Assembly: GCA_036250225.1 (NCBI GenBank)
Contig: JAPZLL010000047.1
Coordinates: 124,001-188,000, forward strand
Length of the DNA: 64,000 nt
Source of the DNA: Cercophora sp. LCS_1
Lineage: Eukaryota > Ascomycota > Sordariomycetes > Sordariales > Lasiosphaeriaceae
Reading direction: 5' to 3'
The notes beneath the pieces were generated by a model. That model saw nothing but the letters and a program-made list of their open reading frames with translations. It was not told where the DNA came from and searched no databases. Positions 10,274-19,571 of the stretch are shown here, piece by piece; positions within the stretch are counted from its first letter, which is position 1; every line of letters starts with the position of its first letter. The position numbers and the translations under genes are program-made.

Positions 10274-11568
10274 ATGTCTAACCCCAGCTTCGATATCAGC
10301 CAGTGGTATAACGAGCATGATCTCGACTACCGCACTCCCGAACTTCCCGACGACAGCCGCGGCGCGAGTCCGGCCCCACAGAATCAGCCGCAAAGACGCA
10401 GACCAGGACTGCCACTGCTCCAGCTGGCCGACTGGAACCCCAACTTGCCATATGACGAATCCCCGCCCACGTGCATCCATTGCTCCATTGAATGGAAAAT
10501 GCTACTGAAGAAAGGAAGACTTGCAAAACTTACAAACGATACAGAACAGAACCTCGTGCTGGCGCCTGGCGCGTTTTGGGACCAGACCCTGAAGCCGAAG
10601 CTGCAGCAACTCTTGGCGAAGAAGACGCCGCGAAACAAGTGCTATGAGCCAGACGAGACGAACGTTGTCGTATCCGTAACCGACCGCTCCCAGCGAGATC
10701 TGACAAAACGCTTTGACGAGCTGGACATCGATTGGGAGGTGGTGGAAGACCAGCTGATGGCCTGGAGCCATCTCCTCCGTGACGGGAGAAAGCTGAGGAT
10801 CGATATTTCGTTCATTTACAAGGAGACTACACAACAGGTTGCGGTCAGGACGCAGCAGACTACAAGACGCGGAGGGGTGACGGCTACACAGCTTGCGGAA
10901 AGGGCCGAGCTCCTCGAACAAGAAGCTGCAGGGCTGACCACTGTCTGGAAGGAAGTCTACAGTCTGATACCGGGCCTCCATGCCAAGGAACATACTGCTG
11001 GCGGGACCCAGATGACAGAAAGCATTACAAACTTGATACCAGTGTCTTGACAAAGCTTGTCGACTACGCCGAGGAAGGCAACATGCTGAGGACGCACGGC
11101 GACGTGCCACCGTGGATCCGCGAGTTGATCTATGCCAAAGAGCAACAGGACTCCGAACGTAGGAAGCGGAAGCGGCAAGCATTCTTCTCCGAAAGCGTAC
11201 CTCCAATTCACATCACGAATGTCATGCCTGCACGTTGTAACCAGGACTCGGTTGGCTGGTCCACCGGGTCGACTCCAGAGAATCGAGATGAGATGCATAT
11301 ATGGAATGCGCCCAAGCTTGACATTCCGCGGCCGATTGATGAAGCACTGTACCGTTATTGTGAGTGGCTTTGCGCAGCGGTGACTGACCCAGCCTGGGAG
11401 AACGGTTACCGCGACGCTTGTAGGATTGCATTGGAGGAGGGCCTTGATTTAGAGCGGCTCTACTCCGCCCAGGATGTTGAAGCCAGGTCTCTTTCTGAGA
11501 AGGGAGTCAAGCGAGGGATCGCCGTCCAGTTTGTCAGCAAGATCAAGGCTTGGCTAGATGAAGTGTAG
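10274..11568 (+). CDS. Uncharacterised fungal protein, apparent -1 frameshift
   Basis: Frame 1 begins with ATG 10274 (MSNPSFDISQWYNEHDLD) and contains CIHCSIEWKMLLKKG, DTEQNLVLAP, VVVSVTDRSQRDLTKRFDE and a helical part ending near 10975. The likely continuation, YCWRDPDDRKHYKLDT and then VPPIHITNV, KLDIPRPIDEAL, ALEEGLDLERLY and KGVKRGIAVQFVSKIKAWL, is in the frame of 11047-11568. The two halves together resemble a multi-copy, unassigned Pezizomycotina protein of about 430 residues that I remember only by its motif order. No short intron with fungal signals joins the frames, so I suspect one lost base near 10970-10980, or an assembly error. It lies between the cell-death executor and receptor 2, but no functional link is shown. 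Function unknown. Confidence 0.6.
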
Positions 11569-11607
11569 ACGTATTGAGTAGTCTATTTCTGTGATAATTC
11601 TATGCTA

Positions 11608-12597
11608 CTATTCGGAAAGTTCGGAAGGGTACTCAATGGAAATGCCAGAATGACGAAAGTGACCTTCAGCGCTTGCAACCCGAGAACCCACAATATCAAC
11701 ACACATCCTCAAGAACGTCTCAAAATCCTCACCGAAAAGGTCGGCGTGGTTGTGCCGTTGCTGTTTGATGTATGCCTTGATCTCTGCAAAGAGCTCCTCG
11801 ATTGGGTTCATGTCTGGCGAGTAGGGCGCTAGTTTAAGTAGTCTTACTCCAGCGTCGACGCACATTTGCTCAAGCCTCTTTGAGCGGTGGATGGAGGCAT
11901 TATCCATCACAAGCACGGATTTTGGCGCCGGCCATTTGCCACAATGGTGTAACAGCTGCTCAATAAAATCCTCAAATATCATGGCATCAGTGGATCCAGG
12001 ATAGATACGCGCTACCTCAACGCCATTCTGCGTATACGCGGCAAGAATCTGAAACCTCGTTTCGCGATTGAACTCATCAACTTGCACGGGTGTTGCTCCG
12101 CTCGGCGCCCATCCCTGGCGTCGATGCCCGCTCCGTTTGTCACAGCCAGACTCGTCGATAAAAACGAGTTGATACGAACGGCAATCGGAGAGTTTATACA
12201 AGTAGAGCTCGCGGAGGTCATGGTTCCGCTGCTTCGCTGCACGGCCGTTGGTCTTTCTGGTCCATCTTTCGGTCTTCAGGGTTCGAGAAATGGTGGTTGG
12301 GGACACCTCGAGGCCGAAGCTATCGTTCAGGAAATGGATCATCTCGTATCGAAACATATCGGGTCGTTTTGCTAGCTGTTCAAACAATGCATCGCGCATC
12401 AGAGGGGTGATCTTCGCCTCGCGACCGACGCGGTTTGGGGGGCTTGTCGTGGTTCCGAACCGTTGAAGTCTCGATCGGATTCTGCGGACTGCGCGCTCAC
12501 TGCACTCGACGGTTTCGGCTATCATGTCATTGGGCAACTCACGAAGTATCATTGCATGGATCTGTTCACGTTGGGACGGAGCGAGTTGTGGAGCCAT
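11608..12597 (-). mobile_element. Tc1-type (DD34E) transposase, intact ORF
   Basis: A 329-residue single-exon protein. Residues 1-110 carry a paired helix-turn-helix (ERAVRRIRSRLQRFG and a second HTH with SPTTISRTLKTERW). The DDE domain has FIDESGCDKR, VLVMDNASIHRSKRL and YSPDMNPIEELFAEIK. The second Asp and the Glu are 34 residues apart, which is the Tc1 spacing. No stop or frameshift is seen, so the protein could be functional. I could not find matching terminal inverted repeats in the 300 bp on either side, so the element may be immobile or its ends diverged. It lies between the frameshifted gene and receptor 2, inside the receptor cluster. Confidence 0.9.
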
Positions 12598-12991
12598 CGG
12601 GCGCTGTGATGTCGTGGTTTGTCAACTTCAAGTTGCCTCTTCGCGGAGCCATGTCGAGGGTCCAGTCAACGTCTGAGTCATCAGCAACCCCTGGTTGTGG
12701 CTGGAACGGAGGCTGAAACAGAGTTCCTGCAGCAGCACAGCAGCCTGCAAGTCAGTGCAACGAGCTGCCTGCACTGCAATTTAGCACCGCCAGTTGTTGT
12801 TTCAGTCCATGTCAAGCACCAGGATTTCTTCAAGTTTGTGATGAGAAAAGCAAAAAGCTGATCCGTTAATCCCTTGCATTTACACTGTGTTTTTAGCCTT
12901 CCAAGACCGATTCATCATGTAGGTCATGTTGGTCTGTTGTCTCCCAGATAGTCAACTGCTGCCGGATGGGTTTTCACGGCTGGACACTCAG

Positions 12992-12999
12992 ATCACGTG
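12992..12999 (+). promoter_or_regulatory. ATCACGTG element upstream of receptor 2
   Basis: The octamer is about 112 bp before the receptor 2 ATG. It matches, in orientation and roughly in position, the octamer before receptor 1. The surrounding about 100 bp are also similar (GTTCAGCCGCA, GCCAGCCATTC), so the duplication included the promoter. Confidence 0.5.
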
Positions 13000-13110
13000 C
13001 CATGGCGCTGAAGGTGGGCTTTGTTCAGCCGCACCGTCTTCCCTGTGATGCGAAACGATGAGCAGCGGCCAGCCATTCTACAGTATGCATGGGCAATCGA
13101 CTTGACAACC

Positions 13111-15542
13111 ATGGATCTGCCGTCCGCGTCTTTCGGGCGCGGCAACCAGGGTCTCCAGGTGGGGCAGAATTATGGGTCGATCACAACGGCATTCCACCTG
13201 CCACCGGGTAAGACTGCCACGGCCCGAGCCGAGGGGATGCACCGCTAACCCTCGCAGAACGACCAGAGACCCCGCCGAAACCATTCGCGACCATCCCCTT
13301 CTCCCGCGATCCCGATTTCGTCGACCGAGGCGACATTCTCGAGCAGATCGACCAGCGATGCTCCAAGCCAGCTGCGCGAGTGGCCCTCGTCGGCCTGGGC
13401 GGTGTCGGCAAGTCGCAGCTCGCCATCGAATTCGCTCACCGAATCGCCGCGGCGCAAGCAGACACATGGGTGTTCTGGGTCCACGCTGGCACGCAGGCGC
13501 GCGTCGAAGAGGGCTTCAGGGCAATTGCCGACGCCGTCAAGCTGCCCGGCCGGAACCAACCCAAAGTCGACATCCCAGTGCTTGTCTACAACTGGCTGTC
13601 CAACGAGCGAAACGGCAGGTGGATTACGATCCTCGACAGCGCCGACGACCGCGATGTGTTCTACGACACGACGAGCACCGACGCGCGCAACGAGCGACCA
13701 TTCGCGACGTACCTACCACAGAGCCGAAACGGATCGATCATCGTTACAACGCGCAATAAGGACCTGGCTTTCAGGCTGACCGGACGCCGCCAAAATATGA
13801 TTGAAGTCGGGCCGATGGCACAGCCAGATGCTCTGAAACTCCTGGAGAAGAAGCTAGGATCGCTTCCGGATACAGATGTGGCGGCCGATCTCGTCCAGGC
13901 GCTCGATCTTGTTCCGCTTGCCATCAGTCAGGCTGCCGCATACATCCAGGCAAGGGCGCCGAGAAGCTCACCCGAGAAGTACCTAGCCGAATTCCGAGAG
14001 AGCGAACGGGAAAAGAGCAGGCTTTTACAGCACGATGCTGGGGACCTACGGCGGGATGGGGGTGCGTCGAACGCGATTCTCACGACGTGGCAGATATCCT
14101 TTGACCACATCCGCTCCAAGCGGCCGTCTGCGGCGGATCTCCTGTCGCTTATGAGCTTTTTCGATCGGCAGGGTATCCCTGGGTGGGTTCTCATTAAAGA
14201 TCCAATACCAACACCAAGAAGATATCATTGGTGTCGCCATCCGTGGCGCTGCCGCCGTCGTTCGACTCCTACTTATAGGCCCCATCTAGATGGCACAGAC
14301 GACAAGATGGATAACGGATTTGAAGATGATGTGGCGATGCTAAGGGACTATTGTCTTATCGCCACAGATGAGGGTGGGGACGGGTTTGAGATGCACGGGC
14401 TCGTGCAGCTATCGACGAGGAGGTGGCTGGAAGCGTTCGGGCAGGAGGAGGTGTTCAAGAAGCAATACATCGAGCGACTCACAGCGTCATTCCCAACGGG
14501 TAAATACGAGAACTGGGCGACGTGCCGGAGTCTCTTCGCACACGTCCAAGTGGCCCTTGGTTATCGACCAAGCGAGGATACAGCCGAACTATGGGCGAAG
14601 CTTTTGCATAACGGGGGTTGGTATGCATGGTCACAAGGGAGGTACGATGTTGCACAGCAGATGCTAGGCGAGGCGAGGCAAGTCCGCGAGAAGAAGCTAG
14701 GAAAGAAGGATAGGGCAACTCTAGCAAGCACATCAATATTTGCTCACATCCTTTTGGACCGAGGCCGGTGGGAGGAGGCTGAGAAGCTGGAGGTGCAGGT
14801 GATGGAGACGAGCAAGACCAAGCTCGGGGCCAATCACCCTTCCACGCTGACGAGCATGGCCGACCTGGCGTCAACATACAGGAGCCAGGGCCGGTGGGCG
14901 GAGGCTGAAAAGCTGGAGGTGCAGGTGATGGAGACTCGCAAGACCAAGCTCGGGGCCGATCACCCAGACACGCTGACGAGCATGGCCGACCTGGCGTCGA
15001 CACTTTGGAACCAGGGCCGGTGGGCGGAGGCTGAGAAGCTGGAGGTGCAGGTGATGGAGACTCGCAAGACCAAGCTCGGGGCCGATCACCCAGACACGCT
15101 GACGAGCATGGCCAACCTGGCGTCGACACTTTGGAACCAGGGCCGGTGGGCGGAGGCTGAGAAGCTAGAGGTACAGGTAATGGAGACGAGCAAGACCAAG
15201 CTCGGGGCCGATCACCCAGACACGCTGACGAGCATGGCCAACCTCGCGTCGACATACAGGAACCAGGGCCGGTGGGCGGAGGCTGAGAAGCTGGAGGTGC
15301 AGGTGATGGAGACTCGCAAGACCAAGCTCGGGGCCGATCACCCTTCCACGCTGACGAGCATGGCCAACCTTGCATTTACCTGGAAAAGTCAGGGTCGGCA
15401 TCAAGAAGCTTTGGCCTTGATGGAGGATTGTGCCCGGGCTCGGCAGCGGGTGATTGGTGCGAAGCATCCAGACACACTGTCGGCTTTAACCACAGTGGAG
15501 CAGTGGAGGAGCGAGGGCGTTTCTAGTTCCCAATCTGGTTAA
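13111..15542 (+). CDS. NB-ARC-TPR receptor 2 with N-terminal RHIM-like amyloid motif
   Basis: Exons 13111-13207 and 13258-15542, with a 50-nt intron (GTAAGA..CTAAC..CAG) in the same place and of the same length as in receptor 1; 793 residues. The N-terminus has FGRGNQGLQVGQNYGSI (core GLQVG, residues 14-18). The NB-ARC begins at about residue 50, with P-loop GLGGVGKS at 78-85 and Walker B WITILDSADD at about 154. The C-terminus has five near-identical 42-residue TPRs and a cap (14763-15518). Compared with receptor 1, the linker before the TPRs is not acidic but arginine-rich (RRYHWCRHPWRCRRRS). That stretch is encoded by a segment that looks inverted relative to receptor 1. No stop or frameshift is seen. 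As a PNT1-like sensor it is expected to share the HeLo-like executor at 8658-9524. It lies 3.6 kb from that gene, beyond the transposase. Confidence 0.9.
14763..15518 (+). repeat. 126-bp TPR repeat array of receptor 2 (5 units plus cap)
   Basis: Five units start at 14763, 14889, 15015, 15141 and 15267, followed by a diverged cap unit at 15393. Units differ at the same few positions as in receptor 1 (S/R after MET, N/D after GA, D/S after HP, YRN/LWN). Most carry WAEAEK where receptor 1 has WEEAEK, a sign that each array is homogenised within its own gene. Confidence 0.92.
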
Positions 15543-15775
15543 AGCGCGTGATATGTAATTAATCAGGTTTAATTGTTATGTCGCTTAATTCGCTTTGGCG
15601 GTCTTCTTAGTCAGCCAACACCTGGGTCGAGGTGGTCTATGCTTTCGGCCAAGTGCTTGTACAAGGTGTCGGAAAAGCGCACTGTATGAGTCACCCTGGG
15701 CCACAAAACTGGCCCTTCTCAGAGCATTTGAACATTGAAATCCTGGACACTCATTTCGGTCTCTACTGTAGCCGG
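15543..15775. repeat. 3' flank of receptor 2, inverted duplicate of 5361-5541
   Basis: The reverse complement of the receptor 1 downstream flank, recognisable by CCACAAAACTGGCCC and GAACATTGAAATCCTGGACA. It shows that the duplicated unit extends about 200 bp beyond the stop codon. Confidence 0.8.
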
Positions 15776-15895
15776 TGGTGAATGCAGCTTTCTGTTGCCA
15801 AGCTCTGTAAGAAAGAATGACACTGCGGTTGAGGAAGACGGAAATAAAGCCGTGGTAGGTGGCGAACGCAGCAGTCGGTTGCCCGGCCTCACAAG
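15776..15895 (+). repeat. Diverged copy of the 181-bp repeat
   Basis: GGTGGTGAATGCAG, TGTAAGAAAGAATGAC and GAGGAAGACGGAAATAAAG match the unit at 4903-5360. The orientation is the same on the plus strand, although the adjoining receptor genes are inverted. Confidence 0.65.
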
Positions 15896-17844
15896 GATCG
15901 CTTTCCAAGAGACCGCCTTTGGCAAGGCCGACACGGCTAGCACCTGCCGCAACAGGAGTCATGTATTTGTCGGTCGCGGGGCACAAGACAGGAGAAGAAT
16001 GGCAAAAAGACAATTGCAGTTGCAACTTTATAGGTTGGAGAAAACAACAAACCTTGGGGGCAAAGCTTTTACATACCACGGCGGACGACCGACTGGCACA
16101 GGGCAGCAAGCCGACCTAAGCTACCTTAGCTTGGGCAGTCGAGTTGCGACACAACGGTACCCCGCAAGACAACAGTCAAAGAGCTGAGGCTGAGGGCAAA
16201 GAGTAGCTTTTTGATCTTCACATGAGCCGTCTCCAAGGGACCATGGCGCTTCCATTGCTAGCTAGATAGGTGCCAGGCATATCCGCAAGCGAGCATAAGT
16301 TCCGCAGCACAGTTTGTCGAAGGTTCTGTGGTGCCTAGGCACGTCGACATGGTGACACCGAAAGAGCTTCACGGTGGGGGAAGGCCACAGGCAGTGGTGA
16401 GAAACAGGTGGCGGCCGGTAGCAAAGGCAGGTAGCTGAGGTTTTGTCATGGCGTCATAGGAACCGGTAGTTTTCAAACGAAGGGTGTAGTCGTAACCCCC
16501 GGTTCCCCGCTGGGCGTTGAGGGTGCACTGCGAAATTGCGAACTCGGGAATACGCTTGGTGGTGAGGAAGCCAATGTACCGACGGCGCTTTTGAGCAGCG
16601 GGTTGGAGCAAAGCGGCGTTACGCCCCGTGGCATCGACGCTGGTGGGCAAGAAGAGGTCGACGTTAGCGTTTAAGACTTCTCACTCTGGACCAGGGCAGC
16701 AGAGGCCGCTGGGGGGGAGATGGTCCCGGGGCCTAAGAATGGCGGCCGATCAAGGTGATTGCTGAGTTCATTGTTATTGCCCTGCGCTCGCCATTTTCTT
16801 GCTCGATGCGTTGGTGCTGTTGCGGAAGGAGAGGTTGGCCTGAGTGATCCCGTGGGGGTATTGGTGGATAAAGTGCAGATGTCAAGCAAGCGGTTCGAGT
16901 TTGGAGGGTTCGTGGTCTCGAGACAGCACTGGGGATGGTAGGTCACCGGGCCGAGTCGAAGCGTGTCTGACAGGGTCAGCCTCTTTGTGTCGATCTTATC
17001 GGATCCTATGACGCCTTATCAGCGCGCAATCGGCTGAAGCATCCGGATTCACGTGACGTGGGCAGCAAGGGCCAAAAAAAACACCAGATGGCCCACAAAA
17101 TCGGGATTTTGGACGAATCTGAGAGGCCGGTTTAAATTTCAGGCACACCGGCCCACGGCATCAACCCAAACTTCGTTCCCTATCTCATCAAGCCTCGACA
17201 CAGGACCACCGTCTCCCTGTGTGAATGCAGAGACGGGGGTTTGCATCGCCCAAGTTGCGCTGTCGGATCTGCTTCTGCCAATAATACACGCATTTCATGG
17301 ACAACCACGTCTCGGACGACGGGTCAAAGGTCGTGTCCCTGTCGTCGGCAAAAGCCGCAATGTCTCGGTCCATCAATCGCCCCGTCCGGTCCGGCCACCG
17401 GCTGTCGGACCCCCCAACGAACTGCGCCAGGAGCCGCCCGTCCGAACAAGGGTCCAGCAGCCACACCACAGCGAGTTCATTGGGAGTGCAGTCCCCCTGA
17501 GACGGCCGAGACGGCCGAGACGGCTGGACCACCGGAGTCGCACACCAGCGAGTTGGCTAGGGGGTCGAGCGTTTGTTTGCAGAGGTCGGCTTCAATTGGG
17601 CTCGCCATCGAGTCTTGTGCATCATGCCGGCAGATTGCTTGGGTGCCACTGGCATGCCTTTTTGTGCGCTGTGTTGTCCCGCGCAAGGATGGTTCGGTAG
17701 TCGGCCAGACAATCGAAGCAAAAGCTGTGCTTGCAGACGATACCTGTGTGGAAAAATAATGTTGGCCTCTCCGCCTAGGCTTAGGTAGGTTGCGTCTTTG
17801 TTTGGGCGGGAGTAGAGTAGGTCCTGGCGATCCTGCACGTTGGA
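15896..17844. other. Intergenic, no gene recognised
   Basis: About 1.95 kb. A minus-strand open frame at 16369-16650 (containing RRRYIGFLTTKRIPEFA) is the only one with protein-like composition, but I recognise no family and no flanking exons. The rest holds overlapping short frames only. Confidence 0.45.
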
Positions 17845-19571
17845 TCATGGCCTGCCACATCTGCCGTGGGTACGCCAATTCTGGAGACAACTCCAGCAGA
17901 ACTCGTGAGAACACCTGATGCCTAAACGTACAACCAACTTAAGATCCGCACTCGAGAAAGGAACGACAAACTAGTCGGTGCGAGACAAGTAGCAAAAACG
18001 CGATGAGCAGGGTAGTAAAGGGCGTGGTGGTCCAGGAAGTTGAGGATGGACGGGGCAGCGGCGCTGAGCCGCGCGGGGAAGGAGCAAGTTGATGAGAAAG
18101 GGAAGGGGCATGGGGTCTTACATCGCATGTGCGCGCTGCGAACACAAAATCAGCATCATCCCCACCAAACTTTACAAAAAAAGAAGAGAGGACAGAGCTT
18201 ACCATCCCTGGTTTTTCTCAATCGGCCCCCCGCACCCGGGACAATTCTTGGTCGTGCGCTTGACAGTGTCCTCACTGGCGGCATTCTCCCTCGCCTTCCT
18301 CTTGGCGTCTTCAGCGGCTCGAGCCCTTTCCGCCGCCTCCGCCCGCTGCTGGGCAGCTCTTTCCTCGGCCCTCCGCCGTGCTGCCTCCGCCCTAGCCGCC
18401 TCCTCTCGTCTTGCCTGGGCCTCAGCTTCAGCGCGCGCCTGTTCCTCAACCAAACTCTGCGCAAGCCGACGATCAGCAGCCTCCATCTCTTGACGGAGTC
18501 GTTCCTGCGCCTCTCTCTCCTGCTCCACGCGCTCGTTCTCCAGCTCAAAAGTGCTGCGAAAGTTCTCCGGATCAGCCAGGAAGCGATCATACTCGTCGCA
18601 GCTCATTGTATCATGCCACGGCACGCAATGACGGAAACAATATTTGCGACGACATCCGATGCAAGTGACGATGGGAGCAGCGCCGTCAGTGGCGTCGTGG
18701 ATCTGAGCTGAGCTACACCCGGCACCGGGACAGCTGAACCAGTCGCTTTGCTGCGCGATAGCGTCGTTGAGCACGCGTGCGTCGTATGTTTCGAATGTTG
18801 CTCTGTCGGCGTGGGATTGCACCTCGTTGTAGCCCATTGGACTGTTGCATTCCGGGCAGGTGACGACTTTCGCGTGCCATGCTTTGTCTTCGATAGCCGT
18901 TTTGATGTGCCGCTGGAGGCAGTCCAGGCAGGTTTCTGGTGCGTGGTTGCAGTCGCGGCTGACGCACAACAGAGGGAAACTCGTTGTTGGTTTGGATTCG
19001 GTGCAGATGATGCAATCTTTCTCCTCGTCGACGATCCATGGATCCGGCGACCGGGTCTCCTCTGCTGGGCGCTCGGATGGGCGACGCTGGGGAAGTGGCT
19101 TCCGGCGGAAGGGATTTGTCGGCACGTAGCGGGCCGCGGATTCGACGACCGGGGTTGGATTTGTCCTGGGCCCGGGGCTGGGCGGCCAAGAGGTAGGACC
19201 GCGACTAAACGTTCGCCAAGGAGGGTTGCCAACGGTTGAAAATGTGGCATCTAGAAGCTGGTTTACTAGAAGCGGATGTGTCAGGCTGTGGAAGCAGGGT
19301 TAGGAAGGGGCCACGGGAATCTCTTACAATTAGGAACAGCTACTGAGGTCTCTGGATTCGCTCGCTGGGCAGGTTCCCAGAACGGGTTCGAGAAGACTGG
19401 CCCCCAGAACTCCTCGAAGGGCTCCCGTTGGGAGGATGGCGTTTTGACATCGACAGAACTGCGAGGTGAAGGTGGGGTGGGATTGCGGTCACTTGAGGAC
19501 CGATATTCGCCGTAGCCAGCGCTCCGATCGACCCCAAACACCGAACTAAGCTTTCGCCTGAGCCATGTCAT
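17845..19571 (-). CDS. RBR-type E3 ubiquitin ligase (RING1-IBR-RING2)
   Basis: Four exons: 19571-19328, 19250-18203, 18135-18122 (a 14-nt micro-exon) and 17921-17845. Introns are 77, 67 and 200 nt, all GT-AG with consistent phase; 460 residues. RING1 begins CIICTESKPTTSFPLLC and ends CPECNSPM. The IBR has CPGAGCSSAQIH and CRRKYCFRHC. A long Arg/Glu/Ala-rich coiled coil follows. RING2 is CPGCGGPIEKNQG-C-AHMRC, then CSHEFCWSC. The cysteine after KNQG corresponds to the catalytic thioester cysteine of HHARI and Parkin-type ligases, and its codon is split by intron 2. Such proteins take ubiquitin from an E2 onto themselves before passing it on. The substrate is unknown. Stopping at the first intron would lose RING2 and the catalytic cysteine. 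Confidence 0.88.
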
